Origin: Phycisphaerae bacterium
GTDB taxonomy: Bacteria > Planctomycetota > Phycisphaerae > UBA1845
NCBI GenBank assembly: GCA_029260215.1
Contig: JAJDDQ010000066.1
Span: 167,270 to 231,269, forward strand
Length of the DNA stretch: 64,000 nt
Reading direction: 5' to 3'
The notes below the pieces were generated by a model. That model was not told where the DNA came from, searched no databases, and saw only the letters and a program-made list of their open reading frames with translations. The stretch's first letter is position 1; the number at the start of each line of letters is the position of its first letter. A program made the position numbers and the translations under genes. This document shows positions 46,900 to 56,211 of the stretch, one piece after another.

Positions 46900-48189
46900 T
46901 CAGCGTCCATTTGAATTCCCGCCCGCTGTCTCGGCGCGTTCGATCAGGAGGCGGAGGCGGTTGATACGCCTCGGCTCAGCGTCGAGGACGCGAATGGTCA
47001 CTTCGTTGTGGCGAAACTGCTCTCCAGCCGACGGAATCCTGCCCATCGTGCTGAAAACGAATCCGCCCAGCGTTTCGTACTCGTCGTCCTCGGGAAGGTC
47101 GAGATCGAGCTCGTCGTTGATTTCATCGATGTGCATGCGCGCGTCGACATCGACCGTATTGGTGTCGATGCGTTCGATCGGCTCCGGCTCATGCTGCTCG
47201 TATTCGTCCGCGATTTCGCCGACCAGTTCTTCGAGGATATCTTCGATGGTCACCAGCCCGCCCGTGCCGCCGTATTCGTCGAGCACGATGGCGATATGGA
47301 TTTTCGTGCTGCGCAGTTCCTGAAGAAGCTCGTTCACTGGTTTCGATTCCGGTATGTACGGCACGGAGCGCATGACCTTCGTCACGTCGAAAACGTCGCC
47401 CTCGTTCATCGGAAGCAAGTCCTTGGCGTACAACACGCCCAGGATGTTGTCGATGTTGTCGTCCAGAACCGGGATGCGTGAATGCCCCGTCTCCGCGACG
47501 ATGCGTTTGGCCTCCGCCAGCGTCGCGGTTTTCTCGATCGCGACGATATCCGTGCGCGGCGTCATGATTGCGCTGACTTCCGTGTCGGAGAATTCCATCA
47601 CGGATCGGATCATCTCGGTTTCGTGCTCATCGACTGCGCCCTGCAACTTGCCTTCGCCCACCACGTTCAGGATCGCCTGCTCAATATCGTCGGCTTCGGA
47701 TTCCGGCGTGGGCAGCGGCACGCCCAGGCTGTGTCGCATCAACCGGTCCATCGTGCCCAGCATGCTGATGACCGGCAGGCAGGCGATGCGCAACGGCTTG
47801 TAAAACGGCATAGCCGCCGCAATCGCCGCACCGGCTGCGTGTTGAACCACGGTCGTGGGAACGACGACGCTGAACGTCAAAATCAGAAAAAACGAGCAGG
47901 CAATCGTAATCAGGTAGCGAGCACCGCCCTCAAACCCGTAGCCTTCACACAGCGCGATGATGTCCACAACCAGCATCAGCGAAACAAGCGTCCGCACGCT
48001 CGCCGTCGCCAAGGTCAAATCACCTCGATGCTCCGTCAGCCAGCGGAGTTCAGCCTCCCGGCCGGTCTGTTCGAGACGCTCCGCCACGACCAGAACCGAC
48101 CGCGAGCGTAACGCGATGTTGGCCGTCGAAAAAAACAGGAGCAGAAAAACCAAAGCCGCCGCGAAAACCCAAAGCAAAGCTAACAACAC
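46900..48189 (-). CDS. CNNM/HlyC-CorC-type membrane protein with CBS pair
   Basis: 429 residues. N-terminal DUF21/CNNM membrane domain (~1-150, about four helices), then a CBS-domain pair (MTPRTDIVAIEKTATLAEAK ... and HIAIVLDEYGGTGGLVTIEDILEELVGEI), and a C-terminal CorC/HlyC domain (ETLGGFVFSTMGRIPSAGE). Implicated in Mg2+/Co2+ handling. Starts at GTG 48189 without a strong SD. It follows ybeY and an unknown gene, the typical place for a corC-like gene after phoH-ybeY. Confidence 0.88.
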   Translation of the reverse strand: MLLALLWVFAAALVFLLLFFSTANIALRSRSVLVVAERLEQTGREAELRWLTEHRGDLTLATASVRTLVSLMLVVDIIALCEGYGFEGGARYLITIACSFFLILTFSVVVPTTVVQHAAGAAIAAAMPFYKPLRIACLPVISMLGTMDRLMRHSLGVPLPTPESEADDIEQAILNVVGEGKLQGAVDEHETEMIRSVMEFSDTEVSAIMTPRTDIVAIEKTATLAEAKRIVAETGHSRIPVLDDNIDNILGVLYAKDLLPMNEGDVFDVTKVMRSVPYIPESKPVNELLQELRSTKIHIAIVLDEYGGTGGLVTIEDILEELVGEIADEYEQHEPEPIERIDTNTVDVDARMHIDEINDELDLDLPEDDEYETLGGFVFSTMGRIPSAGEQFRHNEVTIRVLDAEPRRINRLRLLIERAETAGGNSNGR

Positions 48190-48246
48190 ACGAATCCGTA
48201 CAGGCGTTCAACATACCAATTCCAACAGCCCAGCCTGTGCGGGCAA

Positions 48247-48948
48247 TCAGGATTCCATCTCTGTCGGCGAAGCCACCTCGATCGCGAAGATCGTTCCCGT
48301 CTTGATCGGCTTGGTCGAGGTCAGTCGCGCCGCGTCCGAAACGGCTGCACTGGGATCGCCCTCGCCAAAGCCTGCGCGTAGCAGGCATGTAAACCCACTC
48401 TCGTGCTCTGCCAATTCCCTGCACGCCTGACCATCGTCAGGGCCGCACGTGGACGATGCCGGTCGCCCTAGGATGATCGTCGCCATCGCGCTGTCCGCCG
48501 GAGCGTTCGCACGCGAAGCGTCCCCACGCGAAGTGTCCGTACACCACCGATCCGCGTCGGTCTCGACCAGAACGCGCACAGCCCCGAAAACCGTCGTCAT
48601 GGGCGAAGGCGGGGGGCTGCCTGACGCGATCGTCATCCGAAGATCGCCGTCCGCATCCAGCACAATGCCTTCGTCCGATGCTTCGTCGCCGGATACGTTT
48701 CGCCGGCCCACCACGATAATGATGCCCCAGTCGCGGGCCTTCCGCGAAAGGGCGGCGCGGTACATCTCCGACATCGCTTCCGTCTGGCGGTGTTCCTCTC
48801 GCCGAACCCGATCGCAGCCGGTCGGCAGGACGATCATCTCCGGTGCGGGGTCGCAATCCGCCGCCGCATCCACCGACTTCAGCGCGCACGCGATGTTGTG
48901 TGAACGGCTTCGTGCATCCAGTCGCAATCCGATCAGCGCGATTCTCAT
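48247..48948 (-). CDS. Unknown protein between ybeY and the CNNM gene
   Basis: 233 residues, not confidently recognised. The start MRIALIGLRLD, EMIVLPTG and SRKARDWGIIIVVGRRN vaguely recall the strand/Glu/Lys layout of carbon-nitrogen hydrolases, but the Glu-Lys-Cys triad cannot be placed, so no function is given. Its start codon overlaps the ybeY stop as ATGA, so it is translated with ybeY. Confidence 0.65.
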   Translation of the reverse strand: MRIALIGLRLDARSRSHNIACALKSVDAAADCDPAPEMIVLPTGCDRVRREEHRQTEAMSEMYRAALSRKARDWGIIIVVGRRNVSGDEASDEGIVLDADGDLRMTIASGSPPPSPMTTVFGAVRVLVETDADRWCTDTSRGDASRANAPADSAMATIILGRPASSTCGPDDGQACRELAEHESGFTCLLRAGFGEGDPSAAVSDAARLTSTKPIKTGTIFAIEVASPTEMES

Positions 48949-49433
48949 GCCCCGTTCACCGAATAAACAGGTCCGAAACCGGCATCCGTCAGAATCTCGT
49001 CCTCGAGTGCGTGCATGCGCGCCGCATCTTCATCATTCAAATCGTCGTAGCCCAGCAGATGCAGTACGCCGTGAATTGAATACAAACAGGTTTCCGCCGC
49101 CAGCGAATGGCCACGCCGCGTCGCTTCCCTGGCCGCCGTTTCGATGGACACTACCACGTCGCCCTCGACGCATGCGTTGTCGAAATCGGCATCTTCGGAA
49201 AGATCGAATGTGATGCAGTCTGTGGGGCCGTCCTTACCGAGGAATTCCCCGTGCAGCCGGGCGATTTCTTCATCGTCAACCAGCGCGATTCCGATGTGTG
49301 CGTCGTGACGCTTGAGACGCGCGAGCGCGCACCTGACTGCTTCACGAATCGTTTCGGTGGCGACTTCGGAGCGACCGGTGTGGTCGGAAACGTCGATTCT
49401 AGCTGGCCAGTCGTCTTCGTCCATCGATTCCAA
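48945..49433 (-). CDS. ybeY: Endoribonuclease YbeY (16S rRNA maturation/quality control)
   Basis: 162 residues from TTG 49433 (ATG 49424 is an alternative). Zinc-dependent RNase involved in 16S 3'-end processing and ribosome quality control. The expected block GPTDCITFDLSE is present, as is HGVLHLLGYDD. The metal triad HxxxHxxxxxH reads H121, H125 and D131: the third His is Asp. Lies between the HD-hydrolase gene and the unknown gene. Start uncertain by three residues. Confidence 0.9.
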   Translation of the reverse strand: MESMDEDDWPARIDVSDHTGRSEVATETIREAVRCALARLKRHDAHIGIALVDDEEIARLHGEFLGKDGPTDCITFDLSEDADFDNACVEGDVVVSIETAAREATRRGHSLAAETCLYSIHGVLHLLGYDDLNDEDAARMHALEDEILTDAGFGPVYSVNGA

Positions 49434-49448
49434 AATGCACTGCCCCCA

Positions 49449-51776
49449 TCATCCGGCTGCGGATGTTTGTGGCGTACGTTCCTCGGCCTTTTCCCGTTTC
49501 GGATAAGCCACACGTCCATGATAGTAACTGGTGAGATTCTTTACCAGCGAATCCTCGACACGATGCAATTCCCGAAGCGTAATGTCGCAATCATCGAATT
49601 GGCCGTCACTTAGGCGACCCGCCACGATCTGGTGAACCATCTGTTCGATCCGCCCCGGCGTCGGTTCCGCCAGCGAACGCACCGCCCCCTCCGCGCCGTC
49701 GCAGATCATCAGGACGGCTGTTTCCTTGCTCCGGGGCTTTGGACCCGGGTAGCGGAAGCGGGCTTCGGAGACCTCTCGGTCGTGCTTGCCGCTCGCGATC
49801 TGCGGCTGCTTTTCGCTGGCGAGATGGTGGAAATAACGCACCACGGTCGTGCCGTGATGCTCACCGATGAACGGTACGAGAACGCGCGGCAGCTTGTACT
49901 CGCGGGCCATTTCAATGCCGTCCTTCACGTGCCCGATGATGATCAGCAGGCTCATCGTCGGTGCCAGCTTGTCGTGACGGTTGATCTTGGCCGACTGATT
50001 CTCTGTGAAATACTCTGGCTTGTTCAGCTTGCCGATGTCGTGGTACAGCGCGCCCACCTGCGTGAGCAGCGTGTTGGCCCCGATCGCTTCGCAGGCCGCC
50101 GACGCCATTTCGCCGATGGCCAAACTATGTGCGTACGTGCCCGGTGCTTCCTGTGCGAGACGCTGCAACAGCGGTCGTGTCGGGTCGCGCCATTCCAAAA
50201 GCGTCAGCGACGTCGCAATGCGAAACGCGCGTTCCACCAGCGGAAGCGACGTTTGCAAGAGCATGGCCGACAACGCGCACGCAGCAGCAGCCCAAAGACC
50301 ACGCTCAAGCGCGAACTGCAATTCCTGCCCGTCGATCAGGCTGAACGACACACCGGTCACAAAAATAAACGCGGACGAAGCAGCTCCCACCCACAGCAAT
50401 CGCGTGCGCGTGCGAATCGTGCCGAGCATCATGCACGTGGCCGTCACGCCGACCATCATCGTGATCAACATCGGTGCGTCCGCCCGTAAGCTCAGCATCA
50501 GCACGACGCCCACAAACGCCATCGCCCCAATGGCGAACCGGCGCGAATACGCAATCGCCAGCACCGATCCCGCGAAAATGGGCGGCGTGTAGATGAATTC
50601 CTTGATATCCGTGCGCGCGTCGATCAGCCGTGCCGCGAGCAAAGTCAAAACGAACAACGCCGTCAGCGTCAAAAGGCGCGTGTGGTTCAAAAGAACCCTG
50701 CGTTGATACAGGCCGACATACCCGAAGAACGCAAGGGACGTGAGCACGCAAATCACGCCAATGCCGATCTGCCGCAAAAGGTCGCGGCGACGAAGCTGAA
50801 CCGCCCGTTCGGAATCACTCTTGAGATATTCGGCGTAGGCCCGTGCATGCATATCCAGCAACGCAAGGTCAGACGCCGTCACGCCCGTGTCCGGCTTCAC
50901 CGAAACAAAAGGCCTGCCGCTCGGGAACGCGATCGTTGCGGGTGCGACCTCCGCATCCGCCTGAGTCATCGCTTCGTTCGTCGTGCCGCGGTCGAACACC
51001 AGAATCGGCGCCTCGCTCATACGCCGCGTCAAAATATCCACAATGCACGGACGCAGAGATCGCGTAAACCCAGCCGCCGAACACAGCGAGTCCGCCGCCC
51101 GGCGAATGCTTGTCTCGTTCGATATCGGGACCAGCTCGAGCTTGCGCACCTGTTTCAATTCATCCTCCGGCTGATCGGGCGCACCGTTCTCATGGACCAG
51201 AACATACTCAGCCGTCGACGCCGGCGAACGATCGTCAACCGATCGCACCCGCCACGTCTTCTCCTTGCGCAGTTCCGATTGCAGACGCGTGACCTGACTT
51301 TCGAAGCGAGCCGCGCCCTGGGCCTCTGCGTACGCACGCAACTGGGCGTAGCCTTCCGCATCAACGTTCCAGGATTGTTTGCCCGCCGCCGCCTGAAACT
51401 CCTCAAACGTTTCCGCAGCCTGGGCAGCCTGGTAAAGGTCTTGAATCTCCCGCGTGACTTGTGCGAAAAGCTCGTGATTCAAACGGAAATGGCTCGGCAC
51501 TGCCGCCCGGGCAGCCGATTGACGACGCAGCGTTTCCTGCTCGTCGGGGACCTCGAAATCCACCTCGGCGTAGATGGGCTGCTTGATCCGCTGCCCAACG
51601 CGGAAATCTCTCGCATGCGTTCCGTAAAGCGAGATGAACGTCGCGAGAACCGTGAACGCAGCACAGATGACCAGCGGCCAGACGCCGACGGCGTCGTACA
51701 ATCTGCGCCACCAATATCCGTCGCGTTCGGTGCGTTTGTCGCGAACCTGTTGTCGGCGGTCAGCTTTCTTCGCCAT
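49449..51776 (-). CDS. 7TM-HD family hydrolase (PgpH-like)
   Basis: 775 residues. N-terminal membrane helix (~33-50), a ~250-residue extracytoplasmic domain (7TMR-HDED type), seven membrane helices (~330-545), and a C-terminal HD domain with YAHSLAIGEMASAACEAIG and YHDIGKLNKPEYF (H579-D580). In Gram-positive bacteria PgpH degrades cyclic-di-AMP; whether this planctomycete protein does so is not shown by the sequence. It lies in the standard phoH-HD-ybeY order. Confidence 0.88.
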   Translation of the reverse strand: MAKKADRRQQVRDKRTERDGYWWRRLYDAVGVWPLVICAAFTVLATFISLYGTHARDFRVGQRIKQPIYAEVDFEVPDEQETLRRQSAARAAVPSHFRLNHELFAQVTREIQDLYQAAQAAETFEEFQAAAGKQSWNVDAEGYAQLRAYAEAQGAARFESQVTRLQSELRKEKTWRVRSVDDRSPASTAEYVLVHENGAPDQPEDELKQVRKLELVPISNETSIRRAADSLCSAAGFTRSLRPCIVDILTRRMSEAPILVFDRGTTNEAMTQADAEVAPATIAFPSGRPFVSVKPDTGVTASDLALLDMHARAYAEYLKSDSERAVQLRRRDLLRQIGIGVICVLTSLAFFGYVGLYQRRVLLNHTRLLTLTALFVLTLLAARLIDARTDIKEFIYTPPIFAGSVLAIAYSRRFAIGAMAFVGVVLMLSLRADAPMLITMMVGVTATCMMLGTIRTRTRLLWVGAASSAFIFVTGVSFSLIDGQELQFALERGLWAAAACALSAMLLQTSLPLVERAFRIATSLTLLEWRDPTRPLLQRLAQEAPGTYAHSLAIGEMASAACEAIGANTLLTQVGALYHDIGKLNKPEYFTENQSAKINRHDKLAPTMSLLIIIGHVKDGIEMAREYKLPRVLVPFIGEHHGTTVVRYFHHLASEKQPQIASGKHDREVSEARFRYPGPKPRSKETAVLMICDGAEGAVRSLAEPTPGRIEQMVHQIVAGRLSDGQFDDCDITLRELHRVEDSLVKNLTSYYHGRVAYPKREKAEERTPQTSAAG

Positions 51777-51834
51777 ACCTCACACGCCTCGCCTAGTGTC
51801 CGGGACACTTCCGGCCGGTCGTAACCATTCAATC

Positions 51835-51884
51835 AGAACCGCGACAGTGATGGAGCGGCCGGTCCAACGAGCCGCGACACGGAA
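51835..51884 (+). repeat. Compound of two intergenic repeats
   Basis: CAGAACCGCGACAGTGATGG with AGCGGCCGGTC (member of the AGCGGTTAGC family), directly followed by AACGAGCCGCGACACGG, the left part of the covarying hairpin family. Lies between phoH and the HD gene. Confidence 0.55.
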
Positions 51885-51910
51885 GGCAACCAGCCGCCCC
51901 CGACAACCGC

Positions 51911-52858
51911 TCATCGCTTATCATCGCCACGGTCAGCATAGGCATCCACAATCGACTGGACCAGCGGGTGTCGAACAATATCCGCTTTCTCCAGCTGAAT
52001 CACCGCAATGCCGTCAACGTGCTGAAGACGTCGAACCGCATCCAGAACACCGCTGGGCTGTCCCGGCGGCAGGTCCGTCTGACTCTGGTCAGCCGTCACG
52101 ATCATCTTGCTGCCCATGCCCAGGCGCGTCAGCACCATCAACATTTGCGAGATTGTCGTATTTTGAGCTTCATCGAGAATGACCACCGCCTTGTTCAGCG
52201 TCCGCCCGCGCATAAATGCCAGCGGAATCACCTCGATCACATCATTTTCCATGTATCGCTTGAACTGGTCGAATCCCATCATGTCCTGCAACGCATCCAG
52301 CAGTGGTCGCAGGAACGGATTGACCTTGGCCTGTATGTCGCCGGGGAGGAAACCGATCTTCTCGCCCGCCTCCACCGCAGGCCTAGCCAGGACCAGGCGG
52401 TCGATCTGCTTTTGCTTCAGCAGCGACAACGCTACCGCGACGGCCAGATACGTTTTTCCCGAACCCGCAGGCCCCAGACAAAACGTCGCGTCGTGCGTCA
52501 AAATCGCGTCGATGTACGCAGCCTGTCCTGGCGTTTTCGGCACCACTTTCGAGCTGGCACCAAGAACGTTCATGCGCCGTTCCGCTGCGGGCATCGAATC
52601 GGTCATGCGCGCATCCGCGATGGCCTGATCCACGTCACGCTCTGTCAAAGAATGATTACCCCGTAAACGACGTTGAAGCAGGTTCAGCGCGTTGGAGGCC
52701 ATCCGCACATTCTTCGGGTCGCCGGAAAGATGGATCGAGCCATCCCGCGCGGCGATACGCACATCGAACTCCGAACGGACAGCACGCAGGTTCGCGTCCG
52801 TGGCACCGAACAGCAGATTGCTCGTCGAGGTATCCTCGATCGGTAGTGTCAGATCCAA
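51911..52858 (-). CDS. phoH: PhoH-like ATPase
   Basis: 315 residues. N-terminal KH-like half (~10-70), then the AAA-type ATPase domain with Walker A GPAGSGKT (129-136) and Walker B VVILDEAQN. Function unresolved but tied to RNA metabolism through its constant pairing with ybeY. Here it precedes the HD-hydrolase gene in a phoH-HD-ybeY arrangement and follows cdsA by 66 bases. Confidence 0.93.
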   Translation of the reverse strand: MDLTLPIEDTSTSNLLFGATDANLRAVRSEFDVRIAARDGSIHLSGDPKNVRMASNALNLLQRRLRGNHSLTERDVDQAIADARMTDSMPAAERRMNVLGASSKVVPKTPGQAAYIDAILTHDATFCLGPAGSGKTYLAVAVALSLLKQKQIDRLVLARPAVEAGEKIGFLPGDIQAKVNPFLRPLLDALQDMMGFDQFKRYMENDVIEVIPLAFMRGRTLNKAVVILDEAQNTTISQMLMVLTRLGMGSKMIVTADQSQTDLPPGQPSGVLDAVRRLQHVDGIAVIQLEKADIVRHPLVQSIVDAYADRGDDKR

Positions 52859-52924
52859 AGTGTCGCCTCACTCCTCGTTGTCAGAATCCATCGACCGAAA
52901 GCTACCCGGTACTCCGCCGCAATT

Positions 52925-53920
52925 CTACACCACTTGCCAGACGCGTGTCAGCAGCAGCCAGGCCACCGGAACCGCGAAAATGACCCCGTCCACAACGTCC
53001 AAGATACCACCCATTCCGGGCATAACCTTCGATGAATCCTTGACTTGCGCGACGCGCTTGAGCAACGACTCGAATAAGTCGCCAAGCTGTGTGGCGACCG
53101 ATAAAGCCGTCCCGAAAAGTATCGTCTGCACCAGCGAAAGCTGCCCGACAGCCCCCGTAGCCATGTTTGCCAGTATCGCCAGGCGGGTTGACGTCGCTTC
53201 GATGTTCGCTGCCTCCGTCGGCTCAGGGATGAGCGATATCGCCCAGAACGCGCACGCGACCGCCACGCTGCTCGCCACGCCTCCGAGATATCCCTCGACC
53301 GTCTTGCCCGGGCTGATGGACGGCGCCAGTTTCCGCCGCCCGATGGCCGAGCCGACGTACAACGCACCGATATCCGCCGAAAACGCGATGGCCAGTACTA
53401 TTAACAGCGTCCACGCTCCCGTGGCTGGGAAAACGTGGTTGACGTCCGAACGCAATTGCACCGCGAACGACGGCAGCAGGCCCAGGTAGACAATCACAAA
53501 AAGCGTGGCGGACATGTCAGCCACAGCCCCGTCATGCACACCGCGACGCACATGCCAGGCGAACGTGCCCAGCAGGCCGAACACGATCCAGACCAATTGC
53601 CACTGCACGCCCTCCACGTCCGTCGGAGACGTTCCAAGCCATTCGCCCGCCGCCAGCCACGGTGACAGCATCAGCACTGCACACACGACGGCGGCGAAAC
53701 CGGCGGACGGGCGGCGCCCAAGACGCGCGAGAAGCGTCCGCAATTCAAAAACCGCCGCCACCATAACAACGGTAAACAGGACGGGAATGACGCTGCCGTG
53801 GCGAAAAAGTGAGGCAAACACCCCGCGAGTTTCCGAGGTGTCAGCCAAAAAAGCGTCCGCAGCGACAGCCGTCAGCAATCCCAGCACCGCAAGCGAACCG
53901 TAAACCAGTCGATCGACCAA
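52925..53920 (-). CDS. cdsA: Phosphatidate cytidylyltransferase
   Basis: 331 residues, about eight membrane helices. Makes CDP-diacylglycerol from phosphatidate and CTP. The C-terminal signature is partly degenerate: SLLKRVAQVKDSSKVMPGMGG then ILDVVD, where the family normally has PGHGG and LDRxD; the His and Arg are replaced by Met and Val. GRRKLAPSISPGKTVEG, a conserved upstream motif, is intact. First gene in the cdsA-phoH-HD-ybeY string. Confidence 0.86.
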   Translation of the reverse strand: MVDRLVYGSLAVLGLLTAVAADAFLADTSETRGVFASLFRHGSVIPVLFTVVMVAAVFELRTLLARLGRRPSAGFAAVVCAVLMLSPWLAAGEWLGTSPTDVEGVQWQLVWIVFGLLGTFAWHVRRGVHDGAVADMSATLFVIVYLGLLPSFAVQLRSDVNHVFPATGAWTLLIVLAIAFSADIGALYVGSAIGRRKLAPSISPGKTVEGYLGGVASSVAVACAFWAISLIPEPTEAANIEATSTRLAILANMATGAVGQLSLVQTILFGTALSVATQLGDLFESLLKRVAQVKDSSKVMPGMGGILDVVDGVIFAVPVAWLLLTRVWQVV

Positions 53921-54049
53921 GAATCCCTCCCGTATCCGTTTTTCAACCGCAAACCGCTACGTGTTAACTGAAACCGCTCCGCTCAACAACCGGTCCAGCC
54001 CTGCCAGGGTACGGGGGCATCCCAAAACGGGCGGGATCGGGCGGACGCC

Positions 54050-55156
54050 TTAATTGATCGGTATGACATGCGCGCCGGCGCTACTGCAACTCTGATTTGT
54101 TGGGATGGGCGGGGCGGGTAGCGTGTCGCGCTGCCAGTTTGCGCCGCGGATGATCGAGCAGTGGAATCGCTGCCAACTGCCCGCAGCACCATCGAACTCC
54201 GGCCATCTTCCGATATCGGGCTGATCATGTAGATGGCCGTTGACGTGCGTCTTGGCTGCGTGCGCGTCGGCGAACGACAGGTTGAAACTGAACGGTGTTC
54301 CGTGCCAGCCTCGAATGGACGATTCAATATCGTATGAGAGGGGGCCGCCGTTCAAGAGCTGGCAGCCATTTTTGCCGTAGTTTCGCCTCCATGCGTAGTG
54401 TGCGGGGTTTTCTTCAAAGAGGATCGTTCTTGCAGGACTGGTGAGCTGTGTGATCGGTCGCAGGAGCGGGCTGTTGCTGAGGACCGTACAGTTTCCACCC
54501 GGGCGACCGACCCAGAGACTGTTGGCCGCGTAGCTGTTACCGAAATGATCGTACGAAGTCAGGCCGCTGTTCTGCCATGAACTGAGGTGGTGGCCCGCGT
54601 AGCCGTAGTCGCCGGGGCAGCGCAGCACGTCGATTTCCACATTCGTGTCCGCCAGCCAGTTGGCTTCATTCGCACCGGGTTCGTTCGTGAAGTCGTAGAT
54701 TCTGTCTTTGACCAGGATCGCGTTCATGGGTCGTGAACTGGGGCCGCGACCCTGCTGCGTGCCCCATTTGGAGGACATCGGATCGAAACTGTTCGAGGGG
54801 TCTCCGATGCCCGATTTGCCGCCCCATTCGAATTCGCCCAACGTACCGGGGCCGAAGCTGAATTGAGGATGTACGGGGATGCTTTGGTCGTTCGGGTCGC
54901 CCGAGGTGTAGACTGCTGCCGCCGCCGCGATGCGACCCATGTTCGCGAGGCAGCGGATTTCCTTGCCCTCGCGACGGAGACTCCCAAACGACGACGCCAG
55001 CAAGACAAGCAGGACCGCAACCGTCGCTGTCGATGCTGTCACTTCCAATAGCGAGATGCCGCGACGTATCGCCGATCCGCCAGTTCGATTCCGGAGAAGG
55101 AAGCCGTAGGGTAACGCGCGTTGGTATCCGTTCGTGTTTTGATTTTTGCGCTTCAT
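54050..55156 (-). CDS. DUF1559-like pseudopilin, copy B
   Basis: 368 residues from ATG 55156 overlapping the upstream stop (ATGA). N-terminal pseudopilin helix RRGISLLEVTASTATVAVLLVLLASS, with the prepilin Glu in SLLEVT, then KEIRCLANMGRIAAAAAVY typical of DUF1559. The C-terminal HGTPFSFNLSFADAHAAK is a stretched form of the H-x9-DG signature, with DAH for DGH. Length agrees with the family. Homologous throughout to the gene before it. Probably exported by a type II-secretion or type IV-pilus-like system. Confidence 0.85.
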   Translation of the reverse strand: MKRKNQNTNGYQRALPYGFLLRNRTGGSAIRRGISLLEVTASTATVAVLLVLLASSFGSLRREGKEIRCLANMGRIAAAAAVYTSGDPNDQSIPVHPQFSFGPGTLGEFEWGGKSGIGDPSNSFDPMSSKWGTQQGRGPSSRPMNAILVKDRIYDFTNEPGANEANWLADTNVEIDVLRCPGDYGYAGHHLSSWQNSGLTSYDHFGNSYAANSLWVGRPGGNCTVLSNSPLLRPITQLTSPARTILFEENPAHYAWRRNYGKNGCQLLNGGPLSYDIESSIRGWHGTPFSFNLSFADAHAAKTHVNGHLHDQPDIGRWPEFDGAAGSWQRFHCSIIRGANWQRDTLPAPPIPTNQSCSSAGAHVIPIN

Positions 55157-56211
55157 GGAGACGGTACCATCGGTCCTTGCGCTTCGCTGGATTCGGGCGG
55201 CGCGCTGGTGATTGGCGATTGGCCGTAGTCTACGACCGAGATTGGGTCGCTCGGCAGCGTGTCTATCTGCCAATCCTTGCCTCTGATGATGACGCAGTGC
55301 CAAGAATCATAAGGATCGGAGCCGCTGTCTCGGGGATATCTACCGATATCCGGTTGGGGGTGCAGGTGGCCGTTGATGTACCGTCGCCCAACGTGTCCAT
55401 CCGCGAACGCCGTACTGAAAGTGAACGCTGATCCGTGCCATCCGCGTACGAGCGGGTCGAGTTCCAGGGCAGGGGGAGAACCAGAACAGAAATCGATGCC
55501 ATAGTCTTGCCTGTAAGAAAATTTCCCGCAGTTGTCCAGATAGGCAATCGTGCGCGAGGGCGACGGAACGTCTGCGACAGGCCTGAGAAACACGGAATTG
55601 CTCTGCAACGGTTGCGAAATTGAACTGACCCAAAAAGTCATGGCGGCATAACTGTTTCCGTAGTGATCATAGGATGTGAGTTTGCTGTCTTGCCATGCTG
55701 TAAAGTGCGAGCCGGTGTACCCGTAGTCCCCCGGGCAGCGAAACACGCTCAAGTCCAACGTCGTGTCGCGAATCCAATTCTCGTTGAGGGGGCCTGGGTC
55801 GAATGAAAATTCGTTGAACCCACCCTTGTAGAGCATCTTATTCAACGGTCGTTTCGCAGGCCCCCAAGCTCTTTGCGTGCCCCATCGCGAACTCACAATG
55901 AAGGAGCCGCTGATTGGTTCCCCGACGCCTGCCTTGCCGCCCCACCCAATTTGCCCGCGTGGAGCGAGGGGAGAGAAGAGCGCATACTGATGCACCGGGA
56001 TAATCCGTCCCCAGGTATCCTCCGCTGCGTAGGCGGCGCTGGCGGCGGAAATGCGGCCCAGGTTGGCCAGGCAGCGCGTTTGTTTTGACTGCCTGCGCAG
56101 ATCGCTCACAGCCGGCAGCAGCATGGCGAAGCACGCGACGATCGCGGTGGTCGTCGCGGCTGTCTCCATCAGCGTGACGGCGCGCTGTGTGGTGGTTCGA
56201 CGCGAAATCAT
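55153..56211 (-). CDS. DUF1559-like pseudopilin, copy A
   Basis: 352 residues from ATG 56211, overlapping the upstream stop (ATGA). Helix region TTQRAVTLMETAATTTAIVACFAMLL has prepilin-like TLME. Then KQTRCLANLGRISAASAAY, and a C-terminal HGSAFTFSTAFADGHVG signature in which 11 rather than 9 residues separate His from Asp-Gly. Body features shared with copy B include FRCPGDYGYTGSHF and GNSYAA. The two genes are a tandem duplication. Confidence 0.85.
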   Translation of the reverse strand: MISRRTTTQRAVTLMETAATTTAIVACFAMLLPAVSDLRRQSKQTRCLANLGRISAASAAYAAEDTWGRIIPVHQYALFSPLAPRGQIGWGGKAGVGEPISGSFIVSSRWGTQRAWGPAKRPLNKMLYKGGFNEFSFDPGPLNENWIRDTTLDLSVFRCPGDYGYTGSHFTAWQDSKLTSYDHYGNSYAAMTFWVSSISQPLQSNSVFLRPVADVPSPSRTIAYLDNCGKFSYRQDYGIDFCSGSPPALELDPLVRGWHGSAFTFSTAFADGHVGRRYINGHLHPQPDIGRYPRDSGSDPYDSWHCVIIRGKDWQIDTLPSDPISVVDYGQSPITSAPPESSEAQGPMVPSP

